Below the pieces are notes generated by a model. The model saw only the letters and a list, made by a program, of their open reading frames with translations. It did no database searches and had not been told where the DNA came from. A DNA stretch of 64,000 nucleotides from Candidatus Obscuribacterales bacterium (lineage in GTDB: Bacteria; Cyanobacteriota; Vampirovibrionia; Obscuribacterales; Obscuribacteraceae): contig JAIELX010000008.1 of assembly GCA_019752635.1 (NCBI GenBank), forward strand, positions 165,236 to 229,235, given 5' to 3'. Made by a program: the position numbers and the translations under genes. Shown piece by piece: positions 33,980 through 43,246 of the stretch. The first letter of the stretch is position 1, and the number at the start of each line of letters is the position of its first letter.

Positions 33980-36478
33980 ATGGCGCCTACCTCAACAAAG
34001 TTTGATCGGTTATCGGATACACAAGACAGTTGGAGGCAATCGAACCACCCGACTATGATTAAGGCAATTCTCATCGTATTGCTGGTGGTGCTTCTCATCG
34101 GGCCGGGAGTGGTCTGGTGGTTCGCCTGGCGTCCAATTCCATCGCCGGATGGAACGGCGGAGATCCGCGCACTATCAGGTCCGGTAGTGGTGAGCTTTGA
34201 TGCTCGCGACATTCCCTACATAGAAGCCAACGGCGAGGATGATGCATACGCGGCGCAAGGCTATGTTGTTGCACGCGAAAGAATGTTTCAAATGGAGATG
34301 ATGCGGCTGGCGGCCGAGGGGAAGATGGCCAGCGTGTTTGGCATTTCGGCGTTGCCGTCGGATCGATTGATGCACACGTTGGGGTTCGAACGACTTGCCG
34401 CCCTGGAGCTGAAAAGCCTTAGCGCCCCGGCGCGTTCAGCCCTCGATGCCTATTGCCGCGGAGTTAACTCGTACCTCAATTCATACGCCGATCGCCTACC
34501 TCTGGAATACACCCTGCTCGGGTTCAAGCCAACGCCGTGGCGGCCGGTTGACGCTTTGGCGATCAGCAAGTATCTGACTTACGAACTTGATGAGTCCTGG
34601 AAGTTAGACGAACTGCGCTGGCGAGTAACCAGCAAGGCCGGCGACAAGCTCGCCGGCGATCTATTCAATGACGACAATTCCGCCTCACTCTGGAGCCCGC
34701 GTACTGCCGGTGTTTCGTTTAACACGCAGAAACAGCCGCAACTCACAGCGGCACTGAGCCAGGAACTATCTCTGGTGCCATCCATCGCATCCTTTCGCCG
34801 AGCACCACTCACCAGGGGCAGCACCGCATTCGTGTTAGCACCCGGACTGAGCGAATCGGGACGCGTAATTATGTCGGCAGACAAACACAACGCCTATGAC
34901 TTGCCGTCCGAATGGTACCTGTGTTCGATGAAGGTTAAGGGACAAAGAGTGGCCGGCGCTTGCATACCCGGGATTCCTGGCATCATGATGGGTCGAAACG
35001 ACGACGTATGCTGGTCATCCTCACTTCTGCGCGCCGACGTACAAGACTTATTCGTAGAGCATTTCGACAGCGAGCACGGCATCAAATATAAAGTCGGAAA
35101 AGAAGATCAAGAAGCGAAGGAAATTCGAGAAGTCATTGCCGTGCGTTTCGCCCAATCAGTGGAACACAAGATAACAACCACGAAACACGGACCGGTTCTC
35201 TTGCGCGACAAAGAAAATGCGGTGTCATTATCCTGGACCGGATTTGATACCACTCGCCCCATGATCGAATCGATCTATCGCATCAACCATGCACGATCGC
35301 GCGAAGATCTCCGGGCGGCATTCAGTACCTGGGGCGCAGCTCCCCAATTGTTCGTATATGGTGAACGGCAAGGTGGCATGGGTGCGCAGGCGGCCGGTCT
35401 GGTGCCCATACGCAGTCAGGGCGGACAAGGTACCACCATGGCTGAAGGTTGGACCGGAAAAGGAGAGTGGACCGCCTATGTACCGTATGGCGAACTGCCC
35501 TCGCAGGTAGTGCCTTCCGGTTCAGCGATGCCCGGCAGTGAACTTTGCGTCGCTGCAGGACAGAAACTAGTTTCGAAGCAGATGATCGGGCACCAGTGGT
35601 CGGCACCGTACCGTGCCAACAGAATATTCTTAGCCCTGCCCAAAGCAAAATCAGGCAGCAAGTTTTCACTGGCGGATTGTGGTGCCCTACAAACAGATGA
35701 GTTCAATATGTTGTCTCGGCTCGTAGCAGACGAATTGAAAAAGGCTACGGAGAAAACACAATCCATAGATGATCAACAGTCCCAAGCACTGGGACTAATG
35801 CGCACGTGGGACGGTCAACTCAAAGCTACCTCACCTAATGCAAGCGTTTTTGAAAGCTTTGTCGTAACCATGGCACGAAGATTGGTGGAGCCGAAGCTGG
35901 GCAAAGAACTTACGCGAGACTATCTTGAACGCTGGCCCTTGTGGTCGACCTTCGTAGAAAGATATTTGCGCAACAAGCCAGTAACGTGGCTACCGCCGGA
36001 AGAACGGACTTTTGAAACGTTTATGATTACGAGTTTCGCTAAAGCAAATACGCGACTAAAACTCTTCTTCCAAACGGATAAAGTCACAGATTGGCAGTGG
36101 CAGCGAATTCACCAACTGGTGTTCAAGCACCCCGTTTCGGCGCACGTCCCGTGGATGTCCAGCTTCCTGAATCAAGCCGGTCCGGGACTCGGCGGCGACG
36201 GCGACACGGTTGATTCCTGCGATGTCTCGCCTGCATCAATTTCGGGAGCATTCGTTTCGCAGAGCGGTCCGGTGGCGCGGTTACTGATCGACATGAGCGA
36301 CAGCGAAAAGTTTTATGCCAACATCGCCCCCGGACAGTCGGGGCATATGTTCAGCACACACCGCAATGACCAGATAAATGCCTGGGCTCGCGGCGACGCC
36401 ATGCCAATGGCATTTTCAGATACGCGAGTAGAATCGCAAGCACGCAACAAGCTGTATATTTCGAGCGGAGGACGCTGA
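33980..36478 (+). CDS. Penicillin acylase family N-terminal-nucleophile hydrolase
   Basis: The 832-residue protein is anchored by one N-terminal helix (~27-48). The alpha part (~60-275) contains DIPYIEANGEDDAYAAQGYVxARERMFQMEMMR-type sequence, a family hallmark. The autocatalytic nucleophile is S281 (LTRGSTAFVLAP), followed by the DKHNAYDLPSEWY stretch and CWSSSLLRADVQDLFVE. Members are matured by self-cleavage before this serine and act on amides or acyl-homoserine lactones; the substrate here is unknown. The start could be ATG 33980 or ATG 34055 (MIKAIL); neither has a strong ribosome site. SerA follows after 28 bp. Confidence 0.9.
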   Translation: MAPTSTKFDRLSDTQDSWRQSNHPTMIKAILIVLLVVLLIGPGVVWWFAWRPIPSPDGTAEIRALSGPVVVSFDARDIPYIEANGEDDAYAAQGYVVARERMFQMEMMRLAAEGKMASVFGISALPSDRLMHTLGFERLAALELKSLSAPARSALDAYCRGVNSYLNSYADRLPLEYTLLGFKPTPWRPVDALAISKYLTYELDESWKLDELRWRVTSKAGDKLAGDLFNDDNSASLWSPRTAGVSFNTQKQPQLTAALSQELSLVPSIASFRRAPLTRGSTAFVLAPGLSESGRVIMSADKHNAYDLPSEWYLCSMKVKGQRVAGACIPGIPGIMMGRNDDVCWSSSLLRADVQDLFVEHFDSEHGIKYKVGKEDQEAKEIREVIAVRFAQSVEHKITTTKHGPVLLRDKENAVSLSWTGFDTTRPMIESIYRINHARSREDLRAAFSTWGAAPQLFVYGERQGGMGAQAAGLVPIRSQGGQGTTMAEGWTGKGEWTAYVPYGELPSQVVPSGSAMPGSELCVAAGQKLVSKQMIGHQWSAPYRANRIFLALPKAKSGSKFSLADCGALQTDEFNMLSRLVADELKKATEKTQSIDDQQSQALGLMRTWDGQLKATSPNASVFESFVVTMARRLVEPKLGKELTRDYLERWPLWSTFVERYLRNKPVTWLPPEERTFETFMITSFAKANTRLKLFFQTDKVTDWQWQRIHQLVFKHPVSAHVPWMSSFLNQAGPGLGGDGDTVDSCDVSPASISGAFVSQSGPVARLLIDMSDSEKFYANIAPGQSGHMFSTHRNDQINAWARGDAMPMAFSDTRVESQARNKLYISSGGR

Positions 36479-36506
36479 GCCACCGGCGCAGCAGGAAGGA
36501 GCACCC

Positions 36507-38123
36507 ATGCCTAAGGTTCTGGTAGCAGACGAGATTAGTCCGGAAGGAATCAACATATTGAGTTCTTCGCTGGAAGTGGACTATATTCCAGACGTATCCG
36601 CAGACAAGTTGCTGGAGATCATTCCGGAGTACCAGGGGCTGCTCGTACGTAGTCGGTGTAAGGTACCCCGCGCGGTGCTTGAGAAGGGGAAGGCACTGCG
36701 CATTGTCGGCAGAGCCGGCGTCGGTGTCGACAACATCGACTTGCCCGCAGCTACCGAACTGGGAGTATTGGTAATCAACTCTCCGGAAGGCAACACGGCT
36801 AGTGCGGCCGAACACACACTGGCATTGATGTTGTCGCTAACGCGGCAGATTCCCGCCGCCGATCAATCAATGCGCGAGAATAAGTGGGAGCGCAGCAAAT
36901 TTCTCGGTTCTGAGTTGTTTAATAAAACGCTGGGAATTGTCGGGCTCGGTAAAATCGGCAGCCGTGTCGCCCAATGCGGTCTGGCACTGGGCATGAAAGT
37001 AATGGCATACGACCCCTTCATGTCGGCTGAACGCGCTAAAGAACTAGGCGTGCAGCTGGTTTCGCTGGACGACATCTGGGCACGCGCAGATTACATCACT
37101 GTGCATACGCCCAAAACAAAAGATACGACAAACTTGATTAACGCCGACGTCCTGGCTCGAATCAAACCGGGAGTGCGCATTGTGAATGCCGCTCGTGGAG
37201 GGATTATCGACGAGACAGCGCTAGCTGACGCAATCAAGAACGGTCGCGTCGCCGGTGCCGGACTAGATGTATTTGCGGATGAGCCGCCGAAAGACTCGCC
37301 ACTATTTGCGGTGTCGGACAAATTGGTGCTTACTCCACATCTGGGCGCCTCAACCCACGAAGCCCAGTTTAATGTGGCAATCGACATTGCAGAACAGATA
37401 AAGGACTACTTGACCGGAAAGATGGTTCGCAGCCCGGTAAACCTGCCTTCAATGCGACCGGAAATAATGGCTGCTTTGGGCAAATTCGTTTGGCTGGCAG
37501 AAGCAATGGGAGCCATAGCGGGCGAGCTGCTACACGGAAACATTCGTAAGCTGGATATCGGGGTTGGCGGCAGCCTATCCGAGAAAGACACCGCACCGTT
37601 AGCGGTGGCGGCCCTACGCGGACTCTTTGGCGGGCGGATGGAAGGCGTAACCTATGTAAATGCGCAGATGGTGGCAAAAAACCATGGAGTCCACATCACA
37701 CAATCCAGTACAGAATCAGGCACAAAAAGAGATCAAATCACAATGACTCTTGACGGCGATGCCGGCGAGTCGAACCTAACAGGCACCGTGCTCGGGCAGG
37801 ACGAACCGATCATCACCAGGATAAACGGATTCCCGGTGAACCTGGCGCCGCAGCGCTACATGCTTTTCACCAGTCACAGAGACCAGCCTGGTATGGTTGC
37901 TGGTGTTGCAGGCATTCTCGGCAAGTTTGATATCAACATCTCCACCATGTCGGTTGCGCGAAGGGCATCGCGCGACGAAGCCGTCATGGTTCTCGGTCTT
38001 GACGATGCACTGACGCCGGAACTTCTCGCAAAAGTAGCCGGAGGGTCGGGCATTCACTTTGCACGATTTGTCTCACTTGATCATTTACCCAAGGAACTCT
38101 TTAGCGAAAGGAATGGAAACTAA
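36507..38123 (+). CDS. serA: D-3-phosphoglycerate dehydrogenase
   Basis: The 538-residue enzyme commits 3-phosphoglycerate to serine synthesis. The NAD-binding loop is GIVGLGKIGSRVA (~143-155); catalytic residues are R230 (AARGGIIDE), E259 (DVFADEPP) and H278 (TPHLGAST). After the catalytic domains come an ASB-type intervening domain (~320-450) and a C-terminal ACT domain (LFTSHRDQPGMVAGVAGILG), so it is the long form, often serine-regulated. GGAAGGAG precedes the ATG. The stop codon overlaps the next gene by 11 bp. Confidence 0.97.
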   Translation: MPKVLVADEISPEGINILSSSLEVDYIPDVSADKLLEIIPEYQGLLVRSRCKVPRAVLEKGKALRIVGRAGVGVDNIDLPAATELGVLVINSPEGNTASAAEHTLALMLSLTRQIPAADQSMRENKWERSKFLGSELFNKTLGIVGLGKIGSRVAQCGLALGMKVMAYDPFMSAERAKELGVQLVSLDDIWARADYITVHTPKTKDTTNLINADVLARIKPGVRIVNAARGGIIDETALADAIKNGRVAGAGLDVFADEPPKDSPLFAVSDKLVLTPHLGASTHEAQFNVAIDIAEQIKDYLTGKMVRSPVNLPSMRPEIMAALGKFVWLAEAMGAIAGELLHGNIRKLDIGVGGSLSEKDTAPLAVAALRGLFGGRMEGVTYVNAQMVAKNHGVHITQSSTESGTKRDQITMTLDGDAGESNLTGTVLGQDEPIITRINGFPVNLAPQRYMLFTSHRDQPGMVAGVAGILGKFDINISTMSVARRASRDEAVMVLGLDDALTPELLAKVAGGSGIHFARFVSLDHLPKELFSERNGN

Positions 38124-40695
38124 GGCCAAACGAGCATGGATATGTCCTCTGTTGCTTGCGTTTTCGCAGGCAACGCTTCCAGTCTGCGCTCTGGACATAG
38201 ACGCGTTGCCTTATCCGTTACGAAGCAAACCGACAAAGCCGATCCAGGTTGATCGTAAGAGCCGTACGCTGGAAGATGTTGTTGATCGAGCCGAAGTCCC
38301 CTACTCATTTCCACAGATGGTACCGCTGCAAGGAATCGGAATCTCCGGTCTCGGAGCGAACGGGGCACAAGCCCTGGGATTAAATTACTTCGTAGTTGCG
38401 GCTAACACCAAAGTAACTCGCATGAGCGACATCTACAAAGAGAATCGGCTGGCCGGCAAAGCGAACTACGTCACCATTGATAGTGTCTTGCACCCTTACA
38501 TCGCGTTTTCTAATCGAGTACACGCGGATATGATCAGGCGCAATTTCATACCGCTAACTCGGTCGCTGCTGATCTCCATGATGCAGATCTGCGCAGCCGA
38601 TTACAAACAAGCAGAAGACAACGACGTGCGTGCCGACATTCTCTGCAACATGTCATTCCTGGGAGTATCACTGCGGCTGATAGATCCGGCGTTCAAAGTG
38701 CCGCCGCTCGGCAATCTGCCGCAGATGGTACAGGCAGACCTCGATGCCATTGCCGCAGAAAAATCGGGACACAGTGCCACCTATGATAAAGACGAAGATT
38801 TTTCAGTCTATCGCCCCCTCGGCTGGTACGCATCCAGCCCGGATTTGGTTGCTTTCTTTAAACTAAAGACCTGGATGTCGCGCCTTGCTTATCCTGTCAA
38901 TGACATCGATTTTTCAAGTGGTGGAGCAAGGGCCAACAACTTCCGCCGCTCGGTGTTGATGTATCGAGCACTGGACCTCTCGGAAGTGGACGGAAAACCA
39001 GGCTACGATTCATGGGCGAAGCTGGTCAAAGCCTGGTTCATGCTTGGCTCACAAGTCGAATCGTGGAACGAGAAAAACCTCTACTGCCACGACTATCGCA
39101 CAGTATTTAAAACCAACTCGGCTGACCTGCGCATCACCCTTGGTGCGCTGGCTGAACCGCTCTACCGAACAAAACTAATGCTGGCAGTGCGCAGGCAAAA
39201 GCCTGTTAGTCTTTCCACCGCGTCAATTTTTGACATAGAAGATCAAGGCGGCGGCAAAGAAAGCCAGGCGGCCTTCAGACTAATGCCCACAGTAGGCAAC
39301 CCGGAAGAACCCTGGTTGCGAAGTATCGCGAATCGTTATCCCGAGAGCCTGAACGACAGCCTCATTCCGGTGTCGTTGATGATGCTGAATGGAAGATCTT
39401 CGGCCCGAGCCGGCAACACTCTTCTCGATACCAGTTGGGCACTGGATCCAACGGCAGCGGATCTGGTAGCAGATCTGAAAACCCGAGTGATGAAGCGATT
39501 ACCGGGCGGTCAGCTCCAACCGACAGACCACAAGCTCTGGACACTCGTGACGCCACTGTTCAGGCTGCCCCCCGATGGAGTGCAAACTGTATTGCGCAGC
39601 GAAACGTGGGCAAGCAGGCGAATGGAATCAGCTATTGCCGCCTGGGTTGATGCCCAGTGCTCCATCTCACCGCCGCTGACTGCAAAAGCGGCGCCAACGA
39701 CCACAGGGCGTGCGGCGTACAGCCCCGCTGGAACTATGACGCCCGTGGAAAAGCAGCACTTGCAAGGAGCTGACTCCGGCAGCTCCTCGACTAATAGTAC
39801 GGTCCCATTAGCGGCAGAACGCGCATCTTACAGTCAAACGCTCACTTCACCCGCCAACGGATCGTGCGCGCAATCCGAGCGTACAACCACCAGGAACAGG
39901 CCGGAGCTGCACCTTGACCGATCAAACGGTAAACTGCGCCCGACCGGGTCCGGAAAGGGCGGCACAGGAACAGCCACAGGAAGCGGCGCCGGCTCGAGCA
40001 CGAGCAGCGCCTCACCTACCGGTAACACTGCTGCAAAACATTCTCCGTCACACACCGCCGAGGTGACCATCCACCGAAGCCAGGACCCCGTCAGACGAGT
40101 CAGACCTACAGTTGCAAGACGCATCGCCAGAGGTCATTACGTCGACCCGTGCCCTGAGATTTTTCAAAAGTTAGCCTCAGATGCACTTAGCCTTGAGAAA
40201 GAAGCGACCGCACTCGGCTTCACGATTGGCCCCCATAAAGCGAGACTGGATGACTTTGTCCGACTCTTTCAACGACTGGAACGAATCGCCACGGACGAAT
40301 TGATGGGCAAGAGTTTGTCCCCCGCAGATTTGAATTTGCTTTCCGGCATCGACAGCATTTTGGAAAAAGTAGACTTGCCACTACCAGCAGTGCTGTCCTT
40401 CAGTTCCTCGCCGACGGCGTCAAACAGTGCTGCAAGCAGCAGCGGTGGTTTTAATCTAGCTTTAGGACGCCCCGGACACTTGTACGTGATTTTGCAAAAC
40501 AAAGCGACCACAGAATGGACTCTTGCCAGGGGGGCAGTTTACACATTCTATGAGCTCCCGGGCGCACCGCTAACAGTCGAAGGGCTGCTTTCCAAAATCG
40601 ATACTGCCAAAATCAAACCGCCCTACTGGGCTGAGAAGTTCGACTTGATTCAAACTGACGTTAAACGCGGTGCTGCAGCGGCGTCGGATAAGTAA
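38113..40695 (+). CDS. Exported DUF3160-like protein
   Basis: Starting at ATG 38113 inside the end of serA, the 860-residue product has a signal peptide (WICPLLLAFSQATLPVCA, cleavage likely after VCA). The body resembles DUF3160: YVTIDSVLHPYIAFSNRVH, then YRPLGWYASSPDLVAFFKLK and WMSRLAYPV, and a later NAAxDTSW-like ARAGNTLLDTSWALD. DUF3160 proteins are secreted and of unknown function. A low-complexity Ser/Thr/Gly/Pro insertion occupies ~550-680 (GTATGSGAGSSTSSASPTGN), splitting the family's conserved C-terminal part. The overlap with serA may be coincidence of tight packing. Confidence 0.75.
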   Translation: METKAKRAWICPLLLAFSQATLPVCALDIDALPYPLRSKPTKPIQVDRKSRTLEDVVDRAEVPYSFPQMVPLQGIGISGLGANGAQALGLNYFVVAANTKVTRMSDIYKENRLAGKANYVTIDSVLHPYIAFSNRVHADMIRRNFIPLTRSLLISMMQICAADYKQAEDNDVRADILCNMSFLGVSLRLIDPAFKVPPLGNLPQMVQADLDAIAAEKSGHSATYDKDEDFSVYRPLGWYASSPDLVAFFKLKTWMSRLAYPVNDIDFSSGGARANNFRRSVLMYRALDLSEVDGKPGYDSWAKLVKAWFMLGSQVESWNEKNLYCHDYRTVFKTNSADLRITLGALAEPLYRTKLMLAVRRQKPVSLSTASIFDIEDQGGGKESQAAFRLMPTVGNPEEPWLRSIANRYPESLNDSLIPVSLMMLNGRSSARAGNTLLDTSWALDPTAADLVADLKTRVMKRLPGGQLQPTDHKLWTLVTPLFRLPPDGVQTVLRSETWASRRMESAIAAWVDAQCSISPPLTAKAAPTTTGRAAYSPAGTMTPVEKQHLQGADSGSSSTNSTVPLAAERASYSQTLTSPANGSCAQSERTTTRNRPELHLDRSNGKLRPTGSGKGGTGTATGSGAGSSTSSASPTGNTAAKHSPSHTAEVTIHRSQDPVRRVRPTVARRIARGHYVDPCPEIFQKLASDALSLEKEATALGFTIGPHKARLDDFVRLFQRLERIATDELMGKSLSPADLNLLSGIDSILEKVDLPLPAVLSFSSSPTASNSAASSSGGFNLALGRPGHLYVILQNKATTEWTLARGAVYTFYELPGAPLTVEGLLSKIDTAKIKPPYWAEKFDLIQTDVKRGAAAASDK

Positions 40696-40836
40696 AGAGC
40701 ACACAAGCACTATCGAATCGACTGCCCTCCCCGTCGCGAGGTCAATTACAGCGAATTATTGAGCGGTTGGCCCCCCGCTTCGACTAAACCTGCTCGCGGC
40801 GTGGTAACAACAGACAGGGGAAGGTATTCAGCGCGC

Positions 40837-41409
40837 ATGTCCGATAAAGACCAGCCTGCGAAGAAGAGAGATCCGCAACTGACGGGTTCGTTATCCGGCG
40901 AGCTGCGCTTGAGCGCGTCCGACTACGACTCGTCGGAGAGAGTCTACGAAAAAGTACGTTCGTGGTATCTGGCTAGACTTCGTAAGGCCGCAGTAGAAGA
41001 AACCACGCGCAATGTCAACTTGACACCGGCCGCATTGATTGTCGCTGACCGCGAGTTTGTCGAGCGGCTGATTCTCGAAAAATCGAATCTCCCCAAGAAG
41101 TCTAGTGGTCAGGTGATTCCGCAACTCGATTACTGGCCGATTCTGCTTTTCACATGGTTGGCCGGCAACGCGCTGACGATGGTTCTGTATTGCCTTGAGC
41201 GACACGGCGACGTGGTCTCTACGGCAATGCTGTTTTACTCTCTTAGTGTCGGCAGGCTCCTCGGCGAAGTGCCACCGGACCTTTCCGATCCCACAATGTA
41301 CCCCTTCTACGTGCGCATGTTCCCCTTCTTTCTCGTCGGATTTCCTATTGCGGGCGCAATTGCAATATTCGCTGCTTCGTATTTCCTTCGTGAAAAACCG
41401 AGCGACTAA
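40837..41409 (+). CDS. Unrecognised three-helix membrane protein
   Basis: The 190-residue protein has a charged N-terminal ~95 residues in the cytoplasm followed by three membrane helices (YWPILLFTWLAGNALTMVLY, VVSTAMLFYSLSVGRLL, FFLVGFPIAGAIAIFAASYF). I chose ATG 40837 (MSDKDQPAKK), preceded by GGGGAAGG. It ends eight bases before the kinase at 41418, so it is probably cotranscribed and could be a membrane partner of that kinase. Confidence 0.65.
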   Translation: MSDKDQPAKKRDPQLTGSLSGELRLSASDYDSSERVYEKVRSWYLARLRKAAVEETTRNVNLTPAALIVADREFVERLILEKSNLPKKSSGQVIPQLDYWPILLFTWLAGNALTMVLYCLERHGDVVSTAMLFYSLSVGRLLGEVPPDLSDPTMYPFYVRMFPFFLVGFPIAGAIAIFAASYFLREKPSD

Positions 41410-41417
41410 GGAGACGG

Positions 41418-43199
41418 ATGCCCTCGACAGCTATCAAACGAAGAAAGCTCTCCGATCGCCTGGACCGGGTATCAATAGGCGTCTGCGTCGCCGTGATCCT
41501 TGTGAACATGATCATTTTGCTTGCCGTCGGAGCCACCATGTCGCGCAGCATAATGGATCCGTCACTGCAAACGAAATTGAATCAGATTCTGACAGTTTGG
41601 TTTATTGCGAATTTGACTGTTCCTGTGGCAATTCACTTTGCGTTTACCACGTTTGTGGTGCGCAGGCTAGATGCTTTTCGACGCAGCATCTCGGCAATAT
41701 CGCAAGGAGAGTCGGTTGATAGCAGCCTTGCAGCCAATGAGGAAATCTCGCTCGTTAGCGGTTTAGTCGAGGGCTTGAGCAAGCAGCTGACAGAATCAAT
41801 CGCCAGAGAGAAGGCAATCGCCGATTACGCTTTAGACTTGATTTGTGCTATCGACAGGCAAGGAAATTTTCAGGCCATCAGCCCGGTCTCTCGCCGAATG
41901 TGGGGTTACGCGCCGTGGGAACTGGTGCGACGCCACATCTCAATGGTGCTGCCGGACGAAGAAGTAGAACACGTAGAGAAGTTGTTGACGGGAGCACGCT
42001 CCTCTACAGGCGGGGTGTCTTTCGAAACTAAGATACGCTGCCGCGACGGTTCGATTATGGATATGCTCTGGTCAATCGAATGGTCCACTACGGAAGAGGC
42101 GGTCTTTTGCGTTGCGCAAGACATTACATTGCGAAAACAGGCAGAGGACAAGCTAAAAGCCAGTGAGGCCCGTATGCGTGCCATCGTCGACAACATGCCG
42201 GTCGGCATTTTCAGCGTAACGAAGGATGGCATCATCGAATCGGCCAATCCTTCAGCCGAAACAATGATGCAACGTCCGACAACCGAGCTGCAAGGGTTGA
42301 ACATCAAGGATTTGTTTACCCGTGCGATGGAACCGATGGAAGGCGATTTCATGCAACAACTATCGCAAAAAACAGCAGGGCGAGCATTCCGCCTTGAAGT
42401 CGACAGACAGGATGGTACCAGTTTCGGTGCCGAAATGGCGATGTCGGACTATCAGGGTCTGGAAGGTCTTCGATATCTAATCGTGGTGGAAGACGTAACA
42501 GAGCGCCTCGAAGTAGAACGGCTGAAGAACGAATTCCTCGCAATGGTCAGCCATGACCTGCGAACTCCGCTAACTTCAGTGCAGGCATTCTTTCACATGC
42601 TCACAGCCGGAGTCTACGGCCAATTTACCGAACAAGGCATCAAGAAGCTCGGCGCGGCCGAGCGGAACGTAGAACGACTGCTAAGACTAGTGAACGATCT
42701 GCTCGACATCGAAAAACTGGAATCTGGTGCAGTCGAACTCACACCGGACTCAGTTGAACTGGCCAGCGTACTTGAAAGATCGGTGGAAGCTGTACGAAGT
42801 TTTGCCGAATCAGGTTCGGTAATGTTGGAAAACAACTCACCACCGTTGAAAGTGCACGTCGACGCCGAACGAATCGTGCAAGTGCTGGTAAACCTTCTTT
42901 CAAATGCCATCAAGTACTCTCCTGCGGGCGGCAAAGTCACCGTCGGAGTCGAGGATAGCAAGAACGGCTTCGTGACGGTAAAAGTCACCGACGAAGGACC
43001 GGGAATCCCCGAAGTCCATAGAAAATCAATCTTTGAGCGCTTCAAGCAAATCAAAGACACCGATGCCGTTTACAAGAAGGGCTCAGGCTTGGGGCTGGCC
43101 ATTGCACAGCAGATTGTTCGCGTCCACGGAGGCGAAATCGGCGTTGACAGCGAAGAGGGAAAGGGAAGCAGTTTCTGGTTTACCCTTCCGCGTGGATAG
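41418..43199 (+). CDS. Membrane-bound histidine kinase with two PAS domains
   Basis: The 593-residue kinase has two helices (~19-43 and ~57-81) with almost no external loop between them, a HAMP-like linker, PAS domains at ~130-240 and ~250-365, and a core with H379 (VSHDLRTPL), NLLSNAIKYSPA, DEGPGIP and GSGLGLAIAQQIV. AGGAG precedes the ATG. With so small a periplasmic part, sensing is probably cytoplasmic through the PAS domains or through the membrane. The upstream three-helix protein is a candidate partner. No regulator gene is adjacent. Confidence 0.93.
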   Translation: MPSTAIKRRKLSDRLDRVSIGVCVAVILVNMIILLAVGATMSRSIMDPSLQTKLNQILTVWFIANLTVPVAIHFAFTTFVVRRLDAFRRSISAISQGESVDSSLAANEEISLVSGLVEGLSKQLTESIAREKAIADYALDLICAIDRQGNFQAISPVSRRMWGYAPWELVRRHISMVLPDEEVEHVEKLLTGARSSTGGVSFETKIRCRDGSIMDMLWSIEWSTTEEAVFCVAQDITLRKQAEDKLKASEARMRAIVDNMPVGIFSVTKDGIIESANPSAETMMQRPTTELQGLNIKDLFTRAMEPMEGDFMQQLSQKTAGRAFRLEVDRQDGTSFGAEMAMSDYQGLEGLRYLIVVEDVTERLEVERLKNEFLAMVSHDLRTPLTSVQAFFHMLTAGVYGQFTEQGIKKLGAAERNVERLLRLVNDLLDIEKLESGAVELTPDSVELASVLERSVEAVRSFAESGSVMLENNSPPLKVHVDAERIVQVLVNLLSNAIKYSPAGGKVTVGVEDSKNGFVTVKVTDEGPGIPEVHRKSIFERFKQIKDTDAVYKKGSGLGLAIAQQIVRVHGGEIGVDSEEGKGSSFWFTLPRG

Positions 43200-43246
43200 C
43201 CTGCTTCCGGGTACATATTAAAAGTATCATCTCTACCGGTTCGACC

